DNA from: Schoenobius gigantellus
Taxonomy: Eukaryota > Arthropoda > Insecta > Lepidoptera > Crambidae
Reading direction: 5' to 3'
Assembly (NCBI GenBank): GCA_963935595.1
Contig: OZ012545.1
Location: 4,836,001-4,900,000 of the forward strand
Length of the DNA: 64,000 bases
This document shows, piece by piece, positions 22,683 to 31,948 of this stretch (the first letter of the stretch is position 1; each line of letters begins with the position of its first letter). Both the position numbers and the translations under genes were made by a program. The notes beneath the pieces are model-generated. The model did not search any database. It was given only the letters and a program-made list of their open reading frames with translations, and was not told the origin of the DNA.

Positions 22683-23545
22683 AGGGAAGCGTTAAAAAAC
22701 CGCATCAGAGAATGGCGTGCCTTGAGAAGTTCATCTTTGGTGAGGTCACCCTTGCAGTCACCCAGTAACCTTTCGATGTCCAAATCCGTGCGTGCCGGTT
22801 TATCATTCGTTTTGGGTCCTTTACAGCTCCGTATCCAAGAGATTTCCTCACAAGACCCGATAGGCGTTCCTTTGTTAAGGTCGTGCTTGTTATCACTTAA
22901 ATTGAGAACCCGTACAAATGCTGCGGATGACGTTGTCACGATCGTGCGAGCTGTTATCCACGGTTTGTTTCCAGCAAATTTTTCTACTAACACGCAGCGA
23001 CGAGATCCTCGCCCCGTATTGCATGGTAATTTTACCGGGACTAGGGCTTGTGACCTTGGTTGGAGAATAGTCCTTCTTGCACAGTAGACTTTTCCATTTA
23101 CTCCACCTTCCATAGGGACTTCTTCAACTCCAAAATTTAGGACGCCACCCTTTAAATCGATGTTACAGCCGAATCTTCTCATGAAGTCCAACCCGATGAT
23201 GCAATCGTCGACGATATTCGCAACGATGACGTCGTGCCAGTATTTCTTCTCTCCAATTCTGACTACCACCTCTCGCTCCCCCAGGACGGAAATGTGCTGG
23301 CCGGTAGCCGTTTGCAGCTGGAGATGCTTAGGTCGGACTAGATGATCTCTAGATAGGTGTTTCAACAGCCGAGAACTGATCACGGTACGAGAGGCTCCAG
23401 TGTCGATTGTGAGGTGGCATGGTATTCCCTCAACACTTCCCCTGATGACCAGACTATTTCCGTCACTCACCTGTGAGATCATAACTGGGACATTTTGGCT
23501 ACTAGCCAGCACTCGTCCCACAGCCCTGGCTTTTACTCGTTTCCC
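22649..23545 (-). pseudogene. pro: Gypsy aspartic protease region of pol
   Basis: The open frame after the slippery site contains LTIDTGASRTVISS, the D-T-G-A-S active site of a retropepsin, then VVVRIGEKKY, and IIGLDFMRRFG, the I-I-G-x-D motif near the C-terminus of the fold. About 150 further residues bridge to RT. It cleaves Gag and Gag-Pol. It would be reached from gag by -1 frameshifting at GGGAAAC (23539-23545), because no ATG begins this frame nearby. The frame runs into a stop at 22649 out of register with RT. Confidence 0.85.
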
Positions 23546-24778
23546 TGCTGCGGCTCCTGCTCCTCACAGGCTATTTGCCGTACCGTTGAGCCCGTGTCTT
23601 GCCTCTTGTTCCTTTTCGGGCAACTGGATTGTAAATGGCCTCGTTCTCCACAGTGGTAACATCTCGGTCCGAATTCGCGTCGGGGTGCAGCCGGCTCCTT
23701 GGTGGAAACTTCCCGCACCCTATATGTCCTGGAATCCTAACGCACTGCTTCTACCTCTAGGGCATGGGCAATCGCATCCTTCAGACTCCCATGGTGGCCC
23801 AACCTGACAACAGCTCTCACTTCCAAGTCTCGAATCCCGTCAATAAAGGCTTGTACTAGCATACTATCCACGAATGAAGACGATGCAGATTGATATGCCT
23901 TCCTGACCAACTTTTCTATCTCCAGGGCCCACTGTTGTAATGATTCATTACGACCCTGGGTTCTGTCCTTCAGCTGGGCTCTGAAGACGTGCTCTAAATG
24001 GCTGTCACCGTAACGGGCTTCCAAAGCTTCTAAAAGGCGGTCATAAGTCCTGTCATTTCCAAGAGTCTCCAGGACCGTGAGAGCTCCTTCGCGCAGCGCC
24101 AACGTTAGTGCCGTTTTGGCCTGTTCCTTGTTCCATCCATTCGCCTTAGAAACGGACTCGAACTGAAGCTTGTATGCGGTCCACGACGAGGTACCATCAA
24201 ATGGAGGCACTTTAAATCTTCCGCCTACTGGTACTGCCGCGTCTAGTCCACTGGCCACCCCATTCGCAACTTTTATTTCAAGCTTCTTCACGTCGTTACT
24301 TATAGCCTGAAAGCGGTTCTCATACTTTTCGTTGGAATCATGGAGGCGAGTCTCGAACTTGATCTCCAAATTGCTAAGATCCTCACGGACCTCCGACAAT
24401 TCCCTCTTCCATTGTTTGAACTTCACGGAGAACACTCAATTGTTCATCCTGTTTCTTTACCTGCTCTTCCTGCCGCTTGGCCTGTTCTTCCTGCCTCTTG
24501 GCCTGCTCGTCCCGGAGGGTGCACAATTGTCTGGCCTGCTCGTCCCGGAGGGCGGACAGCTGCTCTGCCTGTTGTTTGGCTTGTTCTTCCTGCCTTTTGG
24601 CTTGTTCTTCCTGCCACTTGCTTTGTCCTTTGATCAGGAGCAGGATTGTATTTAAATCTACTTGTGGCGTCGGCGGAGTCGCTGTGGAGGTACTTGTAGC
24701 ACCCGCATCGGCTTCGGCAGCAGTCTGGCTTCGCGTCTGAATCCTCTCCGGCTCCTTATCTCGCGGCGTAATCGGCAT
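23533..24778 (-). pseudogene. gag: Gypsy gag (coiled coil, capsid, CCHC nucleocapsid)
   Basis: Begins MPITPRDKEPERIQTRSQ at 24778. The N-terminal part is a long Gln/Glu/Lys coiled coil with repeated RQEEQAK units (about residues 55-115). A one-base slip near 24400-24430 moves to a second frame holding more coiled coil (FKQWKRELSEVREDL) and the capsid-like domain (RFKVPPFDGTSSWTAYKLQF, SLQQWALEIEKLVRKAY). An in-frame TAG at about 23737 is followed by the nucleocapsid CYHCGERGHLQSSC (C-x2-C-x4-H-x4-C). Gag coats the RNA and builds the particle. The slip and the TAG are likely inactivating, though a suppressed stop cannot be excluded. Confidence 0.85.
23539..23545 (-). promoter_or_regulatory. 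-1 ribosomal frameshift heptamer GGGAAAC at the gag-pro junction
   Basis: In the gag frame the codons read CAG GGA AAC GAG TAA. The heptamer G GGA AAC fits the X-XXY-YYZ slippery rule, two codons before the gag stop. A -1 slip enters the protease frame (GGG AAA CGA GTA AAA). A downstream stem or pseudoknot was not verified. Confidence 0.7.
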
Positions 24779-24783
24779 TTTCT

Positions 24784-24801
24784 ATCCCACTTCTGACACC
24801 A
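24784..24801 (-). promoter_or_regulatory. Primer-binding site, tRNA-Leu type
   Basis: Two bases inside the 5' LTR, the minus strand reads TGGTGTCAGAAGTGGGAT. This is complementary to the 3' end of a eukaryotic leucine tRNA (..ATCCCACTTCTGACACCA), the primer for minus-strand DNA synthesis. Identified from memory of tRNA-Leu 3' ends. Confidence 0.75.
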
Positions 24802-25022
24802 AATGTTACGTTTGTGGGGTGGGTGTTTAATAGAAAATCGCGAAACACCGACAATTATGAGATAAGATTTAATTAAGCACTAATTAAGTCACTTCACTTA
24901 ACACTGAAAACCACTATAAGCACTATTGACACACAACACTTCACTATAACACGCTTCCAAGTCGCAGATGATCGCTCCAAATCACTTTGTATCGCTTGAT
25001 CCGCTCGGTTCGCTCTCTTGAT

Positions 25023-25060
25023 AAGAACTGTCCGGCTGCATTCGCCTACGTGCTTATATA
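25023..25060 (-). promoter_or_regulatory. LTR core promoter (5' LTR copy)
   Basis: TATATAAG on the minus strand at 25060-25053, initiator-like ACAGTTC about 30 bp downstream, predicted start near 25029. This is the copy that would drive the genomic RNA. Confidence 0.65.
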
Positions 25061-25085
25061 GTAGGGCCGACGAACATTCGGGGCA

Positions 25086-25455
25086 TTCGAGAATGTTCCA
25101 TTCTCGAATATTCCGTACCCAATCGATTATTTATCTTCTCTTCTCGAAAGTTCCGTGGTACCCTTCGCGCTTATGTAGTAGGACCGGTGAACTTTCGAGA
25201 CATTCGAGAAGGTCCTATTCTAGAACATTCCATACCCGATCGATCGTTAGTCTTCTAGAAAGTTCCGTGTATGCCTTCGCGCTTCTACAGTAGAACCGGT
25301 GAACTTCCGAGACATTCGAGAATGTTCTATTCTAGAACATTCCATACCCGATCGATTGTTTGTCTGTCTAGAAAGTTCCATTGCATTCCCGATTATGTTT
25401 GTCTTTATGAGCATGTTCTATCTCTGCCTGTCAGCACGTTTAGAAGTTTCTAGAT
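25086..25455. promoter_or_regulatory. Heat-shock-element arrays in U3 (5' LTR copy)
   Basis: Exact counterpart of 19208-19577 (offset 5,878). Three tandem modules of about 112-117 bp each carry a six-unit array plus a three-unit element, ending with the AGAAGTTTCTAGA site at 25442-25454. All triplets are conserved between the two LTRs. Confidence 0.8.
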
Positions 25456-25825
25456 GCATCTCGATCTATCTTTTATCTCTGGAAGGTGCCCACTATTGTT
25501 GTCTCTTTCTTATCATGCTATCTCACTCACTCCTATTGAAAATTTAGTCATATATCGAAGTGTGGTTCAAAGGCCCATAAGGGGTCCTGAAAACGCCTGA
25601 AAACGGGTTTTCAGGTTATGATGTGGTTCGATAGAGGGTAGCCTGAAACGGACTAAAAACATGTTTCAGGCGCCTGAAAACAACGGCAACTTGGGTAAAA
25701 TTTCGATATTCTAGTATGTGATAGAGCACTTCCTGAAACGCGCAGAACTGCGTTTTCAGGCCGCTGAAAACGCTTCTAAGGCCAAGAAAACCACGCCGGA
25801 AGTTTCTTATACCATCGGCGCAACA

Positions 25826-26486
25826 ATATTCACATTAAACATCAGGATGAAAACTTAGAGGAAGTAGAAAATATATCATTTCTAGGAATTACAATTGACA
25901 AGTTCTGTAATTGGAAACCCCACATTGACTTGCTAGCAACTAAATTGGACAAATTTGTGTATGCCCTAAAAAGAATACGGCAGACAGTATCTAAAGAAGC
26001 AGCAATATCTGCCTATCATGGATACGTAGCATCATTATTACGTTATGGTCTCGTACTGTGGGGAAATTCCGTTAATCTAGATGTTATCTTCAAAGTCCAA
26101 AAAAAATGTATTAGAGCAATATGTGGCGTAGATTTTCTCGATAGTTGCAAACCATTATTTAAAGCACTTCGTATTTTCTCTTCCTTGTTTATATTTATTT
26201 GAAATATGTTTATTTGTAAAAAAATATTATGACATGTTTAAAATGAATAAGGATTACACATACAGAGGTAGAAAAGGTGATAGACTATATACACCATATC
26301 AAAGACTAAATATTGTTTCCAAGAACTCTTATAATATGGCGATTAGAATATTCAATAAATTACCAGAATGGCTTACAAAACTTACATATAGACGATTTAA
26401 AAGTACATTATTTAATATATTACTGAAAAAAACATATTACAGTGTTGGAGAGTACCTGTCTGATCGTAAAGAGTTTGCTGCTTGAT
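25826..26486 (+). pseudogene. LINE A ORF2, piece 3 (RT thumb and C-terminus)
   Basis: Starts with the right-hand ATAT duplication. It continues the A frame with FLGITIDKFCNWKPHID, ISAYHGYVASLLRYGLVLWG and QKKCIRAICGV. A one-base frameshift near 26190-26200 moves to EICLFVKKYYDMF and then to NIVSKNSYNMAIRIFNKLPEW-like sequence, ending YYSVGEYLSD and a stop at about 26485. Closely parallel to the C-terminus of element B, so A and B belong to the same group. Confidence 0.8.
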
Positions 26487-26915
26487 GAATCATGATATTT
26501 TGATGTTATGACGTTCCTTTTGACATTGCCATCTGACTATTGTTGAAATAATGTTTTAAGTTAATTTTATAAATTCTATGTGTTATTATGATTATAATTT
26601 AGGTGTATAATGACAATTGGAATAATATATCGCGAATTTATTGATATTGAATTGATTTGTATGTAATTAATGATTAACTATGACATTTTGTAATTCTAAT
26701 TTTAATTTCTATGACATTGATATTATAATATTGTTAATATCTTGACTATTGTACAACATATATTATATTACTTAGAAACAATCATTTGTAAAGCCTGACG
26801 AAAACATTTTGCACGTTGACGACTTCAACAGAGTATGTAGAGCCATTAAACCTTAAGAACTTGTGTCACCATATTCTAGCAAATAAAGATATCTTTCTTT
26901 CTTTCTTTCTTTCAA
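26487..26915 (+). repeat. LINE A 3' UTR with (CTTT)n tail
   Basis: AT-rich 3' UTR after the A ORF2 stop, ending GCAAATAAAGATAT then about five CTTT repeats (26892-26913). This is the simple-repeat 3' end of the element. Confidence 0.65.
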
Positions 26916-26954
26916 AGTTTTATTATTATTATTTAGTGCAGACTATAAAAAGTA

Positions 26955-27205
26955 GTTAATGCGTTTTTCGTAAGCGCGGCAGCATAGCAGTGTCTATATA
27001 CGAAAGTGTCTGCGACGTCTTTGGCATAAATGCTGAGTTGATGCCCTTTCCGAGATCTGTGTTTTTAATGTGTCTTATCTTTGTCGACACAGCAACCCGC
27101 TGGACTTTAAATGCTGACCTAGAGACCCCTCTTATGCCGCTTGCATTGCAACGGCTTTCATAATGCAAATCTAAAGCTGGACGTGTTGCTCACTGTACAA
27201 CAGTA
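26955..27205. repeat. Dispersed repeat shared with 1157-1240
   Basis: GAGACCCCTCTTATGCCGCTTG and GACGTGTTGCTCACTGTAC match the block near 1157-1235. Identity unknown. Confidence 0.4.
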
Positions 27206-28097
27206 CATATTGTTTCATTGACCAAACCATTATTATTCTGTATTTCTCCAAAACTATTTTTTATTTCATTTATTTATATTCGGGTAACGTACGCCCATTA
27301 CATCCTATCTAATATGACAAAAGTGAGATTGTATGTAACCACTTAACAAATTTTATTGACATTTGGTGTAAGGAAAGCTTAAGTCCTTGGGAAGGACATA
27401 GACTATTTATCCCGAATTCTAACAAGTCTTATAGAGAACGCAGACGAAGTCGCGGGAAGCAGCTTATAAACTAACATATATGTTTTGCTAGTACAAGTGT
27501 GTTATACGTAATAGGCATAGTATTTAATACTTAATTTTTAAGTCAAGTGACACCTCTTCAGGTCTGGTCTTCAAGACTTCTAGAACTATACCTGCTAGTT
27601 ACTTCCATCGAGCTCTAAGTTCAGCCCCAACGATTACAGTTAATTACGATTACACACCTGTATGATTTATTAATTCAAAGGTGTGATTTCAACAACAAAG
27701 AATCTGTTAATATTTTTTTCTCATGCAGCCCAGAATCGGAAGCATTGTTGTATCCTTCGAACGGAGCATTAGAACGAATTATTTCAATAAGTACACAATA
27801 CGGTGAGTGCTTCCGATATGGTTGGTTGATACCGGACGCCAGTTGCTCGTCGGTTAGTTACCGGCCCGGGTTCGAACCCCACACACGCGGGGACGCGTTC
27901 TCAACTTACACTTTTTACTTAGCTGCGCGTGCGCTGGTCGGCGTCCATTCAATTGAATTAAAACTTTGTTGTGTTAACAAAACTAACATATTTTTCATTG
28001 TTGTGATTTTCTGTATTTGTGCATATTGTTATTTTTTTTTCTTGTAATACAAAAGTGAATCTTGAAGTGAACTTACTGGATTGTGTGACTTACAATA

Positions 28098-28134
28098 ATG
28101 TGGAAACTTTTGGCGCTGAGCATAATATTGCACT
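28098..28134 (+). CDS. Candidate host first coding exon with signal-peptide-like start
   Basis: ATG at 28098 opens MWKLLALSIILH, a short basic N-terminus followed by a hydrophobic core as in secretory signal peptides. It is followed at 28135 by GTGAGT, a strong splice donor. The upstream 300 bp is less repetitive than its surroundings and could be 5' UTR, with a GC-richer part at 27830-27950. A first intron splitting the signal peptide is common in insect secreted-protein genes. I found no acceptor-flanked second exon, so this rests on a short motif and may be chance. Confidence 0.3.
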
Positions 28135-28174
28135 GTGAGTATTGAATTCATGCAACTTATTTTTATCATTGACT

Positions 28175-28410
28175 AGCTGTGCCCGCGAACTAAGTTTCGC
28201 CATACTACTTTTTTCCCTTTTTGCAACATTTTCATTGATGCTCAGCTCCTATTAGTCGTAGCGTGATGGTTATATATGGCCTAAAGCCTTCCTCGATAAA
28301 TGAACTATCCAACACAAGAAGAATTTTTCAATTTAAATCAGTAGTTCCTCAGATTAGCGCGTTCAACCAGACAAACGAACAAACTCTTCAGTATAGATGT
28401 ACATACGAGT
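28175..28410 (-). mobile_element. Helitron-like lepidopteran repeat, inverted copy
   Basis: Begins ACTAGCTGTGCCCGCGAAC, the inverse of the 3' end at 2380-2396, and contains the inverse of TCATTGATGCTCAGC..ATTAGTCG. Forms an inverted pair with 28865-29093. Confidence 0.6.
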
Positions 28411-28864
28411 AAGCTGCTACTCGTATTTACGCGACGTAAGCGGTGTCAGAGGGGGGGAAGCATTTCAAGCTTTATAACAATGACAATAAAACTCTCGAAC
28501 TTCAAGACCTAGCTTTGCTTGCAACTGTTTTTTCAGTTTGGGTTTAATTATAAAATAGATTATTTATATTGATATGATAAAAAACGTAATTAAATAGATG
28601 ACAAATAATAAATAATAATAAATTTATATTTAATAGTTGGTTCTGCATCGAATTGGCTGGTAAGGATTCACTCACCCCATTTAGTTAACGCGTCTATTTT
28701 AAAGTTAGTTTGTTGAACCCTTGTTTTAATATACCACTAGTATAAATATTTATATATTTATTATTATTATACCACTAGTATAATTATTTATATTCACTAT
28801 CATCAGACGAAAATATGAGAGCAATAAAGCTGTTTCTAAAAATTATATTTTTATTTTTATTATA

Positions 28865-29093
28865 AAGCTGAAGAGTTTGTTTGTTTGGTTGGTTGAACGC
28901 GCTAATCTCAGGAACTACTGGTTCAAATTGAAAAATTATTTTTGTGTTGGATAGTCCATTTATCGAGGAAGGCTATAGGCTATATTATAATATCAGGCTA
29001 CGACCAATAGGAGCTGAGCATCAATGAGAAATGTTGCGAAAACGGGAAAAAAATATTAAATCCACACGAACGAAGTCGCGTGCACAGCTAGTT
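28865..29093 (+). mobile_element. Helitron-like lepidopteran repeat, plus copy
   Basis: TATAAAGCTGAAGAGTTTG through GAACGAAGTCGCGTGCACAGCTAGT. Same order of blocks as 2140-2396, with a TATTAAATC deletion near the end. Confidence 0.65.
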
Positions 29094-29394
29094 TTTTCCA
29101 ATATAACTCTATTATAGTCTGTGGTAATTTATTGTAAGCAAAATAATTATAGAAAAAGAGTTGATATGATGTACGGAAAAAGTGTCAGTTTAATATGTAT
29201 ATCAACGTATTAGTTGCTAACCTTTCTTGTACGAGTATAGAGCAGTTTTCTTAAGCTATTTTTTTTAAACAACAAAATTGGCAATTAAGCATGCTGCCAA
29301 TCTGATGGTAAATTTTAATGTCTACAGTCGCCTATAGTGTATGTAGTTCCTGTAACACCTGCAAATCTGCAACCCCTACAAAGACCTCAATGTG

Positions 29395-29530
29395 TGACGA
29401 CACATTTAGCGCAGAGGTCGAGTGATCACCTACTGCGCAACGGATGGCGGGTTCGATTCCCGCACGGGACAAATGTTTTGTATGGGCTCAGAAGCCCTAG
29501 GTACCACTAATTAAACCAGGCAAAAAAATT
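29395..29530 (+). repeat. tRNA-derived SINE (GGTTCGATTCC B box)
   Basis: TTAGCGCAGAGGTCGAGTGA gives an A-box-like head and GGCGGGTTCGATTCCCGC a B box, followed by GGGACAAATGTTTTGTATGG. The same family is inserted in the DIRS element at 49631-49852. Not a functional tRNA gene: no closing acceptor stem and a non-tRNA body. Confidence 0.7.
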
Positions 29531-29659
29531 CAGATATTTTCCTTAACATATTAAACTGTGACATGTGCTATTTCTTCTTTCTTGTACATTGTTTCTTGCC
29601 AATTTTCATGATACTCAGTCGACGAGAAGTACCAACGGTTTTGTTTCCCTTATGAAACC

Positions 29660-29968
29660 TTATTAAATTTACCGGAGGGAGACTCTGTTCCCGGGTTAGT
29701 CTGCTTGGGTACCTTCGTCTTACCTATTTCTGCCGCAAAGCAGCAGTGCTTGCATTGCTGTGTTCCGGCTTGATGTAAGATATGGCAGTAAAATTACTGG
29801 GTACCGTGACTCTACATCTGATGTCACAAGTTGGCGACGTACACTGTGGCTCTTATGGGGGTTGTAGTTTTGCTGCGAATCTCACAAGAACCACATGTAT
29901 CGTAGGTGACTGTTACCACTTATCATCAGGTGGGCAGTTTGCTTGTTTGATAAAAAAACGCAATTGAT
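29660..29968 (+). repeat. Dispersed repeat (GGGAGACTCTG..ATCATCAGGTGG type), copy 1
   Basis: Ordered blocks GGGAGACTCTGT, TTGGGTACCTTCGTCTTACC, GCAAAGCAGCAGTGCTTGCA, GTGTTCCGG, GGTACCGTGACT and TTATCATCAGGTGG. Repeated at 31405-31700 and, more decayed, at 54255-54490; a piece lies inverted at 31795-31855. Confidence 0.65.
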
Positions 29969-30030
29969 AGTGTTGACTTACAATATGATTTTTTCACGGC
30001 TGAAAGAGACCGTAGACCCATCTGACACAT

Positions 30031-30286
30031 AAAAAAAATATTTTACAAAAATAAAAACCGTCTTCAAAAACACTGAAAAGTTAAAAATAATATAAGAATA
30101 GGTACAGACAACATCACACTTCTATATTGAAGTCGGTGCCAAACGATGATCTCCTAGAAAGTCTTAAAATTTGGCACCGACTTCAATATAGAAGTGTGAT
30201 GTTGTCTGTACCTATTCTTATATTATTTTTAACTTTTCAGTGCTTTTGAAGTCGGTTTTTAATTTTTTGTAAAATATTTTTTATTT
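30031..30286. mobile_element. Foldback element with >100-bp arms, copy 1
   Basis: The left arm (about 30031-30142) and right arm (30171-30286) are inverted repeats with few mismatches; the inner 90 bp, including GAAGTCGGTGCCAA, is nearly exact. Loop of 28 nt. Related, more decayed copy at 40850-41020. Confidence 0.75.
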
Positions 30287-30289
30287 TTA

Positions 30290-30512
30290 ACTTTTTAGTG
30301 AATGAAATCTTTTTCGATTTTCATGGGATCCCATCATCAGATCCTGACTTTGGTGGACCACCCTTGGATTATACTCTATCGAATACAAAAAGAATTTTGA
30401 AAATCGGTCCACAACTGGCGGCGTAATCGCGTAACATACACACACACACAAAAAAAAAACATACGCATCGAATTGAGAACCTCCTCCTTTTTTGAAGTCG
30501 GTTAAAAATGTA
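30290..30512 (-). repeat. Lepidopteran repeat (AAGGAGGAGGTTCTCAATTCG type), minus
   Basis: The inverse of 40465-40665: TTTTCATGGGATCCCATC, GTATACTCTATCGAATAC, GAAAATCGGTCCACAA, ACATACGCATCGAATTGAGA, and CTCCTCCTTTTTTGAAGTCG. It abuts the foldback element, and the same foldback plus repeat pairing recurs at 40.4-41.0 kb. Confidence 0.6.
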
Positions 30513-30710
30513 TCCCTAATTCCTTTGGTCATGCCATAGCTTGGGAACGACTCTACCGATTTCATTCGCTCTTTAAGTTTTCTAATACTTTGTTTTCTGT
30601 TACTTTGAAAATTGGATAAACTTCAAAAAACTTGACGACTATATAAACTTCTCGCGTTTGACAATTCGCGTGCTTTTGAGAGAACGTCGTCTGTCGGTGG
30701 TCGGGACAGC

Positions 30711-31005
30711 TAGTCTAATATATACAATTCTCGTGTCACAGTGTTTGTAAACGAACTAATCCGAAACGGCTTGACCGATTTTTATAAAAAAATTTGTACC
30801 CCCAAGTGATAAAGGTGTTTTTTCTTTTGAAAATTATTATGGCGAAACGTAGTTCGTGGGCACAGCTAGTTTGATATATAACTTTCAGTTTGATATCTCT
30901 AGGCGTTCCCGAGAAAAAGACTCGTGACAGACAGACAAACGGACAACAATGTGATCCTACAACGTTTACGTTTCTTACCTCAAAGGTACGGAAACCTAAA
31001 AACCG
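30711..31005 (+). repeat. Two adjoining lepidopteran repeats (..GGGCACAGCTAGTTT, then GACAGACAGAC..GGTACGGAA)
   Basis: 30711-30875 runs ATTCTCGTGTCACAGTGTTTG to GTTCGTGGGCACAGCTAGT, the same family as 33463-33612 and 56905-57090. 30876-31005 is a decayed copy of the 3470-3655 repeat. Confidence 0.6.
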
Positions 31006-31404
31006 GTTTTTCTTTCTTTAAAAACCGCCAAACGACGATGTCCAAAGATTATAATGGCAACAACGTTTTCTTATCCGTGAACATCGAATATTGTTTTTTC
31101 GACTCATATAAAAAGTTTCCGCGAAAGTAAACAAAATTGCGTAAGCCCAGTTATGAGCTATTTATCACCCGGCGCCAACACTCGCGCAGTATATCACAAT
31201 ACAGCGGAGTTAAATGTTATAAGCATGAAAAATGCACCATCGCTCATGCACTCCAAACAATCATAGCGGGATGCCAAGCGAAATTGCAATTCCGAACTGG
31301 CTTTATGCAAAACAATGTGTCTTATTTGCTTTACGAAAAATATTTCGACGTTTCCCCGACCTGCTGTAAATATTCAAGTGAGCGACGCGCCTTTTGAATG
31401 TAGA

Positions 31405-31860
31405 GGGAGGGAGACTCTGTACCAGGGTCGTGTGCTTCGGTATCTCTGTCTTACCTGCCGCAAAGCAGCAGTGCTTGCATTGCTGTGTTCTGGTTTGAAG
31501 GGTAAGATATAGCATTGAAATTACTAGGTACCGTGACTTTACATCTATGTCACAAGTTGGCAACGTACACTGTGGTTCTTGTGGGGGTTGCAGTTTTCTG
31601 CGAATCTCAAAGGAGCCATATGTATCATAGGTGACTATTACTACTTATCATCAGGTGGACAGTTTGCTTGTTTGCCAACTTAGTGGCAATAAAAAAATGT
31701 GTTTTCTTTAATATTATTTGCCAAGGTTCCAAACAATCTTTTTTTTAATGAGCGTCGGTGGCGCTGTGTGCACTGGCCTTCTAATTAATACTTTAGGTAT
31801 GACGAAGGTACCCAAGCACACGACCCTGGTACAAAGTCTCCCTCCGGTAACATTGTATTT
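31405..31860 (+). repeat. Dispersed repeat (GGGAGACTCTG type), copy 2 and inverted piece
   Basis: 31405-31700 matches 29660-29968 block by block. At 31795-31855 a reverse-oriented start (ACGAAGGTACCCAAGCACAC..AGTCTCCCTCC) is appended, so the pair is partly inverted. Confidence 0.6.
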
Positions 31861-31948
31861 GGTAATCACTTTATATAGTTGTGTATGTATTTATCCAAAT
31901 AAAAAACTTTGCATATATTCTTTTTAATATTTTAAAGTGAATATACTA

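Larger units (their letters stand above)
18926..25825 (-). mobile_element. Complete Ty3/Gypsy LTR retrotransposon (6.9 kb)
   Basis: Flanked by 1,022-bp direct LTRs (TG..CA ends) with 6 differences between them, about 99.4% identity, so the insertion is recent. The order on the minus strand is 5' LTR (24804-25825), tRNA-Leu primer site, gag with CCHC knuckle, -1 slippery site, protease, RT, RNase H, integrase, polypurine tract, 3' LTR (18926-19947). There is no env-like frame. It sits inside LINE A with a 4-bp ATAT duplication. This copy has a gag frameshift, an in-frame TAG before the zinc knuckle and a frameshift between protease and RT, so it is probably not autonomous, although its LTRs look fully equipped. 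Confidence 0.95.
24804..25825 (-). repeat. 5' LTR of the Gypsy element
   Basis: The promoter-bearing LTR, 1,022 bp, matching 18926-19947 with six substitutions and no indels. The heat-shock-element arrays are kept without change. Confidence 0.95.

Noticed and set aside
22649..22700. Second programmed frameshift between protease and RT
   Set aside because: A T-run suits a simple indel, the frames meet in conserved pol sequence, and Gypsy pol is normally one frame from protease onward; a mutation is simpler.
24383..24435. Gag split into two natural proteins
   Set aside because: The coiled coil continues across the overlap in a shifted frame, indicating a one-base indel rather than two genes.
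29400..29475. tRNA gene
   Set aside because: Only the internal promoter boxes look like tRNA; the acceptor stem does not close and the downstream body matches the SINE in the DIRS element.
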